Positions 9,069 to 18,297 of a stretch of 64,000 nucleotides of DNA are shown piece by piece. The translations under genes were made by a program, and so were the position numbers. How positions within the stretch are numbered: the first letter of the stretch is position 1; every line of letters begins with the position of its first letter. The notes under the pieces were generated by a model. It was not told the origin of the DNA. It saw only the letters and a list, made by a program, of their open reading frames with translations, and did no database searches. The DNA is from Aequorivita iocasae (GTDB lineage Bacteria > Bacteroidota > Bacteroidia > Flavobacteriales > Flavobacteriaceae): contig NZ_CP068439.1 in NCBI RefSeq assembly GCF_016757735.1, positions 558,001-622,000 of the forward strand, given 5' to 3'.

Positions 9069-9674
9069 ATGTTGAAACTTAAAATTAATTCCCACTTATT
9101 GGAATGTGGCACCGATGAGGCGGGTCGTGGCTGTCTTGCAGGGCCCGTAACCGCCGCCGCAGTAATTCTTCCGGATGATTTTCAGCACCCTTTCTTGAAT
9201 GACAGTAAGCAACTTTCAGAAAAAAAACGCCTTGAACTTAAAGCTATTATCGAGCGCGAAGCCATCTGTTTCAATGTGGTTCACGTGATGATGGATGAGA
9301 TTGACAAAATAAACATTCTGAACGCCTCCATTTTAGGAATGCACCGTGCCATTAAAGGCCTATCCTGCCCTCCCCAATTTATCGCCGTAGACGGGAACCG
9401 TTTTAAACCTTTTCAGAAAACTCCTTTTGAATGTGTTGTAAAGGGCGATGGAAAATACCTTCACATTGCCGCTGCTTCCATTTTGGCAAAAACTTATCGA
9501 GACGAATATATGGCCGCGCTTCACGAAAAATTTCCACACTATAATTGGAAACAGAATAAAGGCTATCCTACCAAAGAACATCGGGAAGCCATTTGCGCTC
9601 ACGGAAGTACTATTTTCCACAGAAAAAGCTTTAAACTGTTTCCCGGACAAATAGCGATTGATTTTTATAAATAA
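9069..9674 (+). CDS. rnhB: Ribonuclease HII
   Basis: A 201-aa type 2 RNase H that cuts RNA in RNA-DNA hybrids and starts removal of single ribonucleotides from DNA. The first catalytic Asp-Glu sits in [20 protein letters not shown]. The second Asp is in FIAVDGNRF, and further motifs are [14 protein letters not shown] and KGYPTKEH. Length is normal for bacterial RNase HII. It is divergent from the porin gene and convergent with the toxin-antitoxin pair. Confidence 0.95.
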   Translation: MLKLKINSHLLECGTDEAGRGCLAGPVTAAAVILPDDFQHPFLNDSKQLSEKKRLELKAIIEREAICFNVVHVMMDEIDKINILNASILGMHRAIKGLSCPPQFIAVDGNRFKPFQKTPFECVVKGDGKYLHIAAASILAKTYRDEYMAALHEKFPHYNWKQNKGYPTKEHREAICAHGSTIFHRKSFKLFPGQIAIDFYK

Positions 9675-9708
9675 TTGATGTGATCAGGATCTAATTTTAA
9701 ATTAAGCA

Positions 9709-10002
9709 TCAAAATTCCAACGGCTCCATCCGAACGTGCCGAACTCTTAAAATTCGGATTTCGTGGGAAGCAATCTGATATGCAACGCGATAATTGTGTA
9801 GTTCAAAAGCCCGAAAAGAACCATCATTGTTCAATTTATACTTATCTGCAGGAAATTTTTTGGGATTGCTAGGTAAATTTTCCGCGGTATCGAGAATATC
9901 ATTTGTTACTTTTTTGGCAGATTCCAAAGAATGTTCTCGGATATATTCAAAAATCTGCTTTAACTGGGCCAAAGCCTTTTTGCGCCAAACAACTTTTACC
10001 AC
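9709..10002 (-). CDS. RelE/ParE-family toxin
   Basis: A 97-aa basic protein with the ParE/RelE fold pattern: VVWRKKALAQLKQIFEYIREHS, then SNPKKFPADKYKLNNDGSFRAFELHNYRVAY with the central strand, and the final strand IRILRVRHVRMEPLEF. Members act as mRNA interferases or gyrase poisons; which applies here is not visible. It overlaps the end of the upstream antitoxin gene by 7 bp, as is typical of toxin-antitoxin operons. Confidence 0.8.
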   Translation of the reverse strand: MVKVVWRKKALAQLKQIFEYIREHSLESAKKVTNDILDTAENLPSNPKKFPADKYKLNNDGSFRAFELHNYRVAYQIASHEIRILRVRHVRMEPLEF

Positions 10003-10226
10003 CCTTGCGCAATTTTTTTGGCTTGTTCCTGAGTGTAAAACTCACCTTTTTCAATATCTGCAACCGCTTCCTCAATTTCCTTATTATATTGCGCTACGCT
10101 CACTCGCTCCATGTCCGTAAGCTGTTTTCTGTATTTCAACATGTTTTTTATAATCTCCAAAAAGGCAGGATCAGTTACCGATTCCAGTTCCTTTTGTATC
10201 CATTTTCTCTCCTCCATCAAATTCAT
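9996..10226 (-). CDS. Antitoxin partner of the ParE-like toxin
   Basis: A 76-aa acidic, helical protein. It ends IEEAVADIEKGEFYTQEQAKKIAQGW, a C-terminal form common in Bacteroidetes antitoxins paired with ParE/RelE toxins. The long N-terminal helix (KWIQKELESVTDPAFLEIIKNML) may form the dimer or DNA-binding part. Two ATGs (first and fourth codon) are possible starts. It precedes and overlaps the toxin gene, so co-translation is likely. Autoregulation is the family norm; I found no clear operator. Confidence 0.72.
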   Translation of the reverse strand: MNLMEERKWIQKELESVTDPAFLEIIKNMLKYRKQLTDMERVSVAQYNKEIEEAVADIEKGEFYTQEQAKKIAQGW

Positions 10227-10409
10227 AACTAGCTGCTTTGTTTTTATAAATATACTGAAAAAATCATTTCCTGTAGTTTTTCAGTTCTATGAAATCCAAA
10301 AATTTTCAGTCTCCATTTTTTACACGTAAGAACCAAAGACGAAAGGCAACTGTTGAAAACCCGTCAATAAACTATTTCGACTATTTACAAAACCATCACA
10401 TTTCCTTGC

Positions 10410-10417
10410 TACTTTTG
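10410..10417 (+). promoter_or_regulatory. -7 box abutting the 817-aa lipoprotein gene
   Basis: TACTTTTG (TAnnTTTG) ends 4 nt before the ATG at 10422. With transcription starting about 4 nt after this box, the mRNA would begin at or next to the start codon, so it would be leaderless. Confidence 0.5.
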
Positions 10418-10421
10418 TGTT

Positions 10422-12875
10422 ATGGGAAAAATTCTGGGCAAACTTTTAGCGTTTTTACTTTTTATTCCAATGCTTTTGGGAGTTTTTGGAAGTTGTGACA
10501 AAACACCCCCAAAAACTGGTACTTTAATGGATTTTGTTCCCGAAGATGCGTTGGTGGTTTTTAAGATTTCAAATTTTGAAACCTTGCAGGCAGATATTGA
10601 AGCCAATTCCCTACTTTCCAAATTTGACAACACCGCTCCCTATTCCTTTTTTTCTGAAAAGAAAGCCTTGCTAAAAAATCTACATCCCGCTTCGCAAAGC
10701 CTTTTATGCATCAATAAATTAAATGACTCCCTTTCGGCATATACTTTTATTTCGAAACAAACGAAAAATCTTTTTCAAATAGATTCACTAAAAAATAAGA
10801 CTATTGAAACCTTACAGCTTGATGAACATTCATTTCAGCGTATTACCATTGACAAAGAAATTGCCTATTCTGCAATTATAGATAGCGTTTTTGTGGTTTC
10901 ATCTTCGCAACAAATTATTCAGGAAATTTTAAAAGGAAATACCGAACGCAATGATACGTTCAAGAAAGTTTTCAATCTACCATCAACCAACGGCTTTACA
11001 GCGTTAGTGCGCGGAAATAAAATCACTCTGAACGATTCCACAAAAGTAGATTTCACTTCGTGGAGTGCGCTTGACGTTGCCATATCGCCAGAAGCTTTTT
11101 CTGCAACCGGAATAACGCTGGCTACCGACAGCATTCCGCAATTGCTGAACGTTTTTGAAGGCCAAGTACCGCAACAAAACGACGTTTCGGGATTGGTGCC
11201 AACGGATGCCTTGGGCGCGGTGAGCTTTACATTTAACGATGCCGAAACTTTTCAAAAGAAATTACGAAATTTTAGAGGTGAAAAAGAAGCCGTAAAAACC
11301 ACCGGGATTTTTGGTTCGGTGAGCGAAGTGGGAAGTATTCAGCTTAAAGACGAAACTGCAATTTTTATTAAAAGTATTGATGCCTCTTTAACGAACGATG
11401 CATTGGCGCGCTTTGTAACTTCAAAAAGTATCTTTCGCGAAATTGAGATTAGCAGTTTTAGTGAGCCACAATTATTTAAGCAGACTTTTTCGCCTTTTAT
11501 AAATTCAGGAACGGCAAACTATGTTTTTCAGCTCGATAATTTCTTTGTTTTTACAGAAAATGAAAGTACTGCCGAGCAGCTTATAAGTTCCTTCCAAAAT
11601 AATAATACGCTCAAAAATGCTTCTTATTTTGAAAGCACTGCAAAAGATTTGAGCACGGCATCCTCACTATTAATTTATAAAATGCAGGGCGAATTTTCTG
11701 AGGACATTTCAGGTTTTTTCAATTCAAAAAGCAGTGCGGGCATCAAAGATATTTCTTTTGATAAATTTCCGTTGGCGGCACTGCAATTCAGTTTTGACAG
11801 AAATTTTGCGCACGTAACACTGAGCTGCAAAGAGGCGGGCGCCACAGCAAAAAGTGTATCGGGTAAGGTTTCGGAAAAATTCAACTTAAATCTGGAAAGT
11901 GTACTTTTAACTAACCCACAACTGGTTGACGGCAATTACGGCAGTAGCAATGTGCTCGTACAGGATATAGCCAATAAGCTTTATTTTATTTCTGAAAGCG
12001 GAAAAATTCTTTGGACCAAAAAATTAGGTTCGCCAATTTTAGGAAAAATAGAAACTGTGGAAATTGCCGGCCGTGGCGACAAACAAATTGCGTTTGCTAC
12101 TAATGATGCGTTTTATATTTTGGACCGAAATGGGAAGGACGCAAAAGGATTTCCTATTAAGTTTAAAGACAAGGTAACCCAGCCACTTTCGGTTTTTGAT
12201 TACGATAACAACCGGAATTATCGTTTTGTAATTGTACAGGGCAAGGACGTATTGATGTATGACAAATACGGAAAAACTGTAAAAGGTTTTGGTTTCAACA
12301 AAGCAAAAAGCAATATTGCGCAATCGCCCGTACATATCCGGATGGGGAATAAAGATTATATAGTGGTTGCAGAGGAAAATGGTAAGCTGAATATTTTAAG
12401 TCGCGTTGGGAAAACGAGGGTTTCGGTTTCAAAGAATTTCAATTTTTCTGAAATTCCTGTGGCAGAAGAAGACAACTCCTTTGTAGTGATAACAAAGGAA
12501 AATACCAAAGAGCGCATTTCGCAAGACGGAAAGGTTTCATCCCAAAAACTGGATGTGGGCAATAATTATTGGTTTGCCATACTTGGAAATACAAAAGTAA
12601 CATTGGATGACAACCTTTTACGCATTAATGGAAAACTAGCAGAATTGCCCCTAGGGCTTTATACCAAGCCTCAAATTTTCTCAATAAACCGCAACAGTTA
12701 TATTACCATAACAGAAACCCAAGAAAAAAAGGTATATGTTTTTGATAAAAATGGTGAGCTTCTTAATGGTTTTCCTGTTTATGGCACTTCACCCGCTTCC
12801 ATGGGTGAAGCCAACCCAAAAAACTTAGTTGTTAAAGGAGAGGATAATAGTGTAGTTTATTATATTATCGATTAA
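10422..12875 (+). CDS. Large lipoprotein of unknown function with propeller-like C-terminus
   Basis: An 817-aa protein beginning with a lipoprotein signal whose lipobox is LGVFGSC, so it is probably lipid-anchored in the envelope. Residues ~35-480 are alpha/beta and not recognised; the pattern VPEDALVVFKISNF recalls DUF3352-like proteins, but this is weak. Residues ~490-815 contain repeated strands (AFYILDRNGKDAKGFPIKF, VLMYDKYGKTVKGFGF, VYVFDKNGELLNGFPVY). Each reads 'x-D-K/R-N/Y-G-K-x(3-5)-G-F-P/G', which suggests a beta-propeller of the PQQ/WD-like kind. It stands alone between the toxin-antitoxin pair and the HTCS gene. No function is assigned. Confidence 0.7.
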   Translation: MGKILGKLLAFLLFIPMLLGVFGSCDKTPPKTGTLMDFVPEDALVVFKISNFETLQADIEANSLLSKFDNTAPYSFFSEKKALLKNLHPASQSLLCINKLNDSLSAYTFISKQTKNLFQIDSLKNKTIETLQLDEHSFQRITIDKEIAYSAIIDSVFVVSSSQQIIQEILKGNTERNDTFKKVFNLPSTNGFTALVRGNKITLNDSTKVDFTSWSALDVAISPEAFSATGITLATDSIPQLLNVFEGQVPQQNDVSGLVPTDALGAVSFTFNDAETFQKKLRNFRGEKEAVKTTGIFGSVSEVGSIQLKDETAIFIKSIDASLTNDALARFVTSKSIFREIEISSFSEPQLFKQTFSPFINSGTANYVFQLDNFFVFTENESTAEQLISSFQNNNTLKNASYFESTAKDLSTASSLLIYKMQGEFSEDISGFFNSKSSAGIKDISFDKFPLAALQFSFDRNFAHVTLSCKEAGATAKSVSGKVSEKFNLNLESVLLTNPQLVDGNYGSSNVLVQDIANKLYFISESGKILWTKKLGSPILGKIETVEIAGRGDKQIAFATNDAFYILDRNGKDAKGFPIKFKDKVTQPLSVFDYDNNRNYRFVIVQGKDVLMYDKYGKTVKGFGFNKAKSNIAQSPVHIRMGNKDYIVVAEENGKLNILSRVGKTRVSVSKNFNFSEIPVAEEDNSFVVITKENTKERISQDGKVSSQKLDVGNNYWFAILGNTKVTLDDNLLRINGKLAELPLGLYTKPQIFSINRNSYITITETQEKKVYVFDKNGELLNGFPVYGTSPASMGEANPKNLVVKGEDNSVVYYIID

Positions 12876-12975
12876 CCCAAAACAACTTGTCAGTTAGCAC
12901 ATTAGTCAGCCATGTTTCTCTTTGGTTGAAGTATTTTGTGTAAATTTAAATCGCAAACTAACTTTTTACACTTTT

Positions 12976-15912
12976 ATGAGAGCGCTCCTCTGCCTCCTTG
13001 TTTTGCTATTGGCTACTAGTGCTTTTAGCCAAAATAAACTGCGCGAAAAAAAACCTTCGCAGCGCGACTCTATAATACTTGCTAATTACAAATCAAAGGT
13101 TTCCCAAACCATCAACGCAAATCCCGATAGCGCCTTAATTTATATCAAACAACTTCGAGAGTTCAGTACCCAGCACAATTATTTGGTTAGCCTTATCGAG
13201 GCCGATTATCTCTACGCACATTATTTCAGAAGAATACAAAAACCGGATTCGGCCCTCATTTACTTTAAAAAACAAATAAGAGATTCAAAAAAAATAGAGT
13301 ATTTACGCGGCATGGCACAAGGGTACAATGGACTTTGCAGAACTTATTATTTAATTGGAGAGATTGAAAATTCAATAGAAGCCGGAAACAAGGCCCTTAA
13401 GTTTGCGAAATTAATTGAGGATACAGGTAATTTGATAGTGGCAGATACCCATAATGCCTTGGCAATTGCCTATTCTCGCCAGAACAAAATGGAAGCCTCC
13501 ATTGCCCATTTGCTTGTTGTGGATTCCATTCATAAAAAAGAACCCATACGCGAAGACATCATTGCCGCTGCCTACCAAAGTTTGGGAAACGTTTATCTAG
13601 AACTAAAAGATTATGATGCCGCCGAAAAATATTATTTAAAGGCGAATAACGAATTTGAAAAAATACCCGGGGCAGGAGCATTCTATTTTAACACTACAAA
13701 TGTCTTTTTGGGCCATGTATACTATCATAAGGGCCAATATAAAAAAGCAGACGAATTGCTTTCAAAGACCCTGCTATTCTTTGAAGAAATAAAAGATGAA
13801 AGAACTGTCGCCGAAATAAATAATTATTTGGGATTGGTACACCTTAACTACGGAAACCTTGAAAAAGCAGAGAACTATTTTCAAGTTTCATTTCAGTTTC
13901 AAAAGAAAAAAGAGTACAATTTGGAAGCTGCACAAGCTGCACTGCAACTTGGAAAGTTAAATATTCAAAAAGGAAAAGCCGGAACAGCCATTGAATTTTT
14001 AGAACAAGCAATTATCTATAATAGTGAAATAAAAAATGGGACGATCAACCAAAATGCACATTCTCTTCTTGCTGAAGCGTATGCACTTCAGGGAAATTAC
14101 AAAGCCGCATATAATAATTCACAAATTTCAAAAAAAATAACCGATTCCATTCAACAAGCACAAAGCGCTGAAAGAATCAAGGAGCTTGAAGGAATATACC
14201 AGACGAAAACCAGGGATAGGGAAATAGCACTGCTAACTACCCAAAACGAACTTACGAAACAGCAAAAAACAAACCAGCGGAACCTTCTTTTAGCTATTGT
14301 TTTTTTAGCGACTATAGGTGGGCTCTTTTTATTTTTCCAACTGCAAAATCGAAAAAAAACAGCCAAAAAATTACAAGAACTCGATAATGCGAAAAATACC
14401 TTCTTTGCAAATATTTCGCACGAGTTCCGCACTCCCTTAACATTGATAAATGGACCTATTGAGGACCAACTTGCTTCAAAAAAGCTTTCCTTTTCGGAAA
14501 CAAAAAATTTAAAATCGGCACTTAGAAACACCCAACGGCTGAAAGATTTGGTCGATCAGCTATTGGCGTTGGCAAAGCTGGAAAGCGGAAATTTAAAGTT
14601 GAATATTCAGTGTGCCAATATTCCCCATTTTTTAATTGTGCATGCCCAGGCGTTTTCATTTAGTTGTGATGAAAAAAACATAAAGCTAGCTGTTGAGGTA
14701 CCCAACGATGATAACGCAGATTGGTTTGATCAGGATGTTCTTGAAAAAATACTTTATAATCTATTGGGCAATGCCATAAAATATACCCCTGAGAATGGGT
14801 TTATAACGTTAGGCGGAAAGAGAGTGGGCAATAAATATGAGATTTCAGTAATTAATTCCGGCAATTACATACCCCCTTCGCAACAGCAAAAAATTTTTGA
14901 ACGCTTTTACCAAACCAACACCAAAAATCCCGGCACCGGAATTGGCTTGGCACTCACAAAAGATTTGGTTGAAATTCACAAGGGAACAATCTCAGTGAAA
15001 AGTGAAGAAAGCGGCACCACGGAGTTTAAAATAACATTGCCCATATACAGGGAAGCCTTTGATGAATCTATAGTTTTTTCAGAAAGCAAGAAAACTGAAA
15101 GACCAGAAACATTTGCCAACGCTCTTAACGATACTAAGAAAGAAATTGTCCTACCAGAAGATGCCCCAGTTATTTTAATAATTGATGATAGCAAGGATAT
15201 TCGTGAATATGTGAGCTCCATTTTTGAAACAACTTTTGCGGTACTTACCGCCAGTAATGGAAAAGAAGCTTTCGAATTGGCCCTTAAATATATACCAGAT
15301 ATCGTTATAAGTGATGTAATGATGCCCGAAGAAGATGGCTTTACATTTACCAAACATTTAAAAGAGCAACAACTTACATCGCACATTCCAGTTATTCTAC
15401 TCACAGCCAAAACCCAAATTACTTCAAAGCTGGAGGGAATGGGTATTGGTGCAGATGCCTATGTTACCAAACCCTTCAATAGTCAATTATTAAAAGCGAC
15501 TGTGGAAAATCTTGTTGAAAACCGGCGAAAACTCCAACAGCGCTTTGCACAGGAAGTTGTACTAAGGTCAAAGGATATTGCCATTTCTTCGGCAGACGAG
15601 AAATTTTTGGATAGGCTTCAACAAATTTTGGACATCCACATTACCGATCCAAGTTTCTCAGTTGAAAGTTTTGGAAAAGAAATGGCCGTGAGCCGTATGC
15701 AACTGCACCGAAAACTAAAAGCGCTAACAGGACAATCTGCATCAGAGTTTTTGAAATCACAGAGATTAAAGCTTGCACTCAACCTTCTAAAGGAAAAAAA
15801 GATATCCATTTCTGAAGTTGGCTACAGCGTTGGTTTTAATGACCCTTCCTATTTCACCAAATGTTTTAAGCAAGAATTTGGCAGCGCACCTTCTGATTAT
15901 ATTTCACATTAA
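12976..15912 (+). CDS. Hybrid two-component system regulator (TPR-HK-REC-AraC)
   Basis: A 978-aa single-chain sensor-regulator. In order: signal peptide (MRALLCLLVLLLATSAFSQ), periplasmic TPR repeats (~60-420), one membrane span near 436-457, HisKA with the phospho-His in FANISHEFRTPL (~480), HATPase (LLGNAIKYTPENG, GTGIGLALTKDL), receiver domain with the phospho-Asp in VISDVMMPEEDG (~730-850), and a C-terminal AraC HTH (~875-978; SVGFNDPSYFTKCFKQEFG). I chose the ATG at 12976 because it gives the signal peptide at the N-terminus. HTCS proteins usually control neighbouring uptake or envelope genes, but no glycan locus is present here. The sensor part is TPR rather than Reg_prop propellers, so the ligand is unknown. 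Confidence 0.9.
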   Translation: MRALLCLLVLLLATSAFSQNKLREKKPSQRDSIILANYKSKVSQTINANPDSALIYIKQLREFSTQHNYLVSLIEADYLYAHYFRRIQKPDSALIYFKKQIRDSKKIEYLRGMAQGYNGLCRTYYLIGEIENSIEAGNKALKFAKLIEDTGNLIVADTHNALAIAYSRQNKMEASIAHLLVVDSIHKKEPIREDIIAAAYQSLGNVYLELKDYDAAEKYYLKANNEFEKIPGAGAFYFNTTNVFLGHVYYHKGQYKKADELLSKTLLFFEEIKDERTVAEINNYLGLVHLNYGNLEKAENYFQVSFQFQKKKEYNLEAAQAALQLGKLNIQKGKAGTAIEFLEQAIIYNSEIKNGTINQNAHSLLAEAYALQGNYKAAYNNSQISKKITDSIQQAQSAERIKELEGIYQTKTRDREIALLTTQNELTKQQKTNQRNLLLAIVFLATIGGLFLFFQLQNRKKTAKKLQELDNAKNTFFANISHEFRTPLTLINGPIEDQLASKKLSFSETKNLKSALRNTQRLKDLVDQLLALAKLESGNLKLNIQCANIPHFLIVHAQAFSFSCDEKNIKLAVEVPNDDNADWFDQDVLEKILYNLLGNAIKYTPENGFITLGGKRVGNKYEISVINSGNYIPPSQQQKIFERFYQTNTKNPGTGIGLALTKDLVEIHKGTISVKSEESGTTEFKITLPIYREAFDESIVFSESKKTERPETFANALNDTKKEIVLPEDAPVILIIDDSKDIREYVSSIFETTFAVLTASNGKEAFELALKYIPDIVISDVMMPEEDGFTFTKHLKEQQLTSHIPVILLTAKTQITSKLEGMGIGADAYVTKPFNSQLLKATVENLVENRRKLQQRFAQEVVLRSKDIAISSADEKFLDRLQQILDIHITDPSFSVESFGKEMAVSRMQLHRKLKALTGQSASEFLKSQRLKLALNLLKEKKISISEVGYSVGFNDPSYFTKCFKQEFGSAPSDYISH

Positions 15913-16202
15913 ATTTCGCTGCTCCAAACACTCCATAAATAAAGACCTGTTACATATGTTATAACATTCGTTACAATATTCATAGCCCCTGCTATAACTA
16001 AAAAATATCTTTATTTCCCCTTTTTTCCAGATAGGATAAAATAAAAACAACATTCTGGCATTAAGGAATTTGCAATGGAAAAACAGCTTTATCAAAACAT
16101 AAATTATATAGGACCAAGAATATGAAAATTGAAGATTATTCTAGAAAAAAAAGTTATAGAAGAAATAACTTTTAAAAGATAGCAACCCTTAAAAAAATCA
16201 TT

Positions 16203-17540
16203 ATGAAAAGCTTACAAACAATCACATTTTTAACCATAATGTTTGCCAGCACCATAACCAATGCCCAATTTTTAGACAAGTTGGGCGAAAAAGCAGCTGG
16301 TGCCGTGGAGCGTACCGTTGAGCGGCGTGTGCAACGGGAAACTGAAAAAAGTACAGACCGGGTGCTAGATACCATAGTGGAAGCACCTAAAAAATCCAAA
16401 AAAGAACAACGCAGGGAAGAAAAAAACAGAAAGAAAAACGACGGAAATATCATTGGCGGAAATACGAGCAACAAAAATTCAGAAAGTCAATCTTCAGAAC
16501 CAAAAATGGAAAGCCTGGAGGAGGTAGGCGAAAACCAAGTGGGTTTTAAACGGGGAAATAGAATAATTTTCCATGACAATTTTGAAAAGGATGCCATTGG
16601 TGATTTTCCCGCAAAGTGGAATACTACAAAGGGGGGTGAAGTAAAAAAACTAAAAGGCTTTGATAGTAAATTTTTAAAAATAACCGCTGGAAGTGTTACC
16701 AATGTTGAATTGACAAAACCCTTACCTGAAAATTTTACTGTTGAATTTGACCTTATTCTACCCGCCGAACACCCTTATAGAAGACCAGGTATTGGTTTTG
16801 GCCCAAAACCAGAAGATATTGACCATTTATTGTCGAGCTCAAACTCCATGACTTTTGATATTATGTCTGCTGAAATTGGAAACGGTTATTACGAATTAAG
16901 CTATGGCTTAAAAGAATTGGGATATACAAAAGAAAAAATTGCCTACAAAGCTCCCTTGAACCAAGCCATTAAAATGGCCTTTGAAGTAAACGGAAAACGA
17001 ATTCGCCTTTTTATGGACGGGAAAAAAATGGTCGATTTGCCAACACAGTTCAAACCAGAATATAGAAAATCGTTGTTTTTTACTTCCATTACCAGTGGCT
17101 GGACCGAAACAGCAGCCGCTTATTTCTATATTTCAAACTTGGTAATTGCAGAAACTGCGGGTGATGAACGAAGCCAAGTGCTAAAAGACTTGATGGAAAA
17201 AGGAAGTTTTTCAACCAATGCCATCCTTTTCAATTCAGGTTCAGCGACCATTAAAAGTGGAAGTGAAGCCATTTTAAAAGAAATAGGCGAAGCCATGCAA
17301 AGTGTGCCAGACATGCGCATAATAATTATAGGCCATACCGATGCCGACGGAAGCACAGAAAGCAACCTAAAGCTTTCACAGGAACGCGCCAAATCAGTAA
17401 GGGCAGCACTTGTAAGCCAATATGGAATTTCTATTGGAAGAATTCAAACAGATGGGAAAGGAGAGTCAAATCCTGTTGCAGACAACAACAGTGCATCGGG
17501 GAAGGAACAAAACCGAAGGGTTGAATTTATAAAACTTTAA
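16203..17540 (+). CDS. OmpA-family outer-membrane protein
   Basis: A 445-aa protein with signal peptide MKSLQTITFLTIMFASTITNAQ. A highly charged, probably coiled, stretch (~25-110) is followed by a lectin-like beta region (~115-320; GNRIIFHDNFEKDAIGDFP), then a C-terminal OmpA peptidoglycan-binding domain (~340-445). That domain has LFNSGSATIKSGSEAIL, IIGHTDADGS and the terminal NRRVEFIKL. It should sit in the periplasm or outer membrane and touch peptidoglycan. The next gene begins 21 bp later on the same strand, so the two are likely one operon. Confidence 0.85.
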   Translation: MKSLQTITFLTIMFASTITNAQFLDKLGEKAAGAVERTVERRVQRETEKSTDRVLDTIVEAPKKSKKEQRREEKNRKKNDGNIIGGNTSNKNSESQSSEPKMESLEEVGENQVGFKRGNRIIFHDNFEKDAIGDFPAKWNTTKGGEVKKLKGFDSKFLKITAGSVTNVELTKPLPENFTVEFDLILPAEHPYRRPGIGFGPKPEDIDHLLSSSNSMTFDIMSAEIGNGYYELSYGLKELGYTKEKIAYKAPLNQAIKMAFEVNGKRIRLFMDGKKMVDLPTQFKPEYRKSLFFTSITSGWTETAAAYFYISNLVIAETAGDERSQVLKDLMEKGSFSTNAILFNSGSATIKSGSEAILKEIGEAMQSVPDMRIIIIGHTDADGSTESNLKLSQERAKSVRAALVSQYGISIGRIQTDGKGESNPVADNNSASGKEQNRRVEFIKL

Positions 17541-17561
17541 ACCACATAAACTTTACATACT

Positions 17562-18248
17562 ATGAAAAAAATTTTATTTACAACTATGGCACTTTTCGGG
17601 CTTATGGCAGCTGTTCAAGGGCAAAACGGATGCAGTAAATTCTATCCATTGAAAGAAGGCACCAAAGCTGAAATAACCTCTTATGACAAAAAAGGTAAAA
17701 TAGCAGCCATAGTAGACTATATAGTTTTAAATAAAAAGCAAATCCCCCAAGGGGAAGTTGCAACGATGAAATCTTCTGTTAAGGATGACAAGGGAAAACT
17801 GATAGCCGAAACAGAATATGACATTACCTGCGATGGCACTAAAATTTCCATTGATTATAACTCAATGGTAAGCCCCATGATGATGGAGCAATTTCAAAAT
17901 ATGGAGTATGATATTAGCGGTACGGAGCTGGAAATCCCGAACGATCTTTCGGTGGGCCAAGAACTTCCAGACGCCGAAATGAATATGAAAATTAATGTGA
18001 GCGGCATTAACATGAATATGGATATGACCATAACAAACAGAAAGGTAATTGGTAAAGAAGACGTAACCACCCCAGCTGGAACGTTTACTTGCTTTGTTAT
18101 AACCTACGATATGAATACCAAAATGGGAATGACCCAAACAAGTAACTCAAAACAATGGATTGCCGAAGGCGTTGGCATGGTTAAACAGGAAGACTATCAA
18201 AGAGGAAAAGTATCATCAAGTAGCGTACTTACCAAATTTTCAAAATAA
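17562..18248 (+). CDS. Secreted protein, DUF3108/TapB-like
   Basis: A 228-aa protein with a signal peptide ending AAVQGQNG. The remainder is beta-rich (YPLKEGTKAEITSYDKKGKIAAIVDY; TNRKVIGKEDVTTPAGTFTCFVITYD; QWIAEGVGMVKQEDYQRGKV). The 'TPAGTF-C-x-x-x-Y' and 'W-x-A-x-G-V-G-M-V' signatures recall DUF3108-like/TapB-type periplasmic proteins. This family link is from memory, and function is not assigned. It follows the OmpA gene by 21 bp and ends just before a terminator shared with lipB. Confidence 0.6.
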   Translation: MKKILFTTMALFGLMAAVQGQNGCSKFYPLKEGTKAEITSYDKKGKIAAIVDYIVLNKKQIPQGEVATMKSSVKDDKGKLIAETEYDITCDGTKISIDYNSMVSPMMMEQFQNMEYDISGTELEIPNDLSVGQELPDAEMNMKINVSGINMNMDMTITNRKVIGKEDVTTPAGTFTCFVITYDMNTKMGMTQTSNSKQWIAEGVGMVKQEDYQRGKVSSSSVLTKFSK

Positions 18249-18268
18249 ACTAAACCAATTTAAATTTT

Positions 18269-18297
18269 AAAAAACCGGGGCTAGGCTTCGGTTTTTT
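18269..18297. terminator. Shared terminator between TapB-like gene and lipB
   Basis: AAAAAACCG and CGGTTTTTT pair around GGGCTAGGCTT and give T-runs on both strands, so it can serve both convergent genes. The lipB stop codon (18281-18283) lies in the loop. Confidence 0.8.

Noticed and set aside
16060-16202. Tiny ORF MEKQLYQNINYIGPRI and a hairpin before the OmpA gene
   Set aside because: The hairpin is AT-only and no promoter box fits; chance is the simpler explanation. The rest of the 290-bp gap shows nothing.
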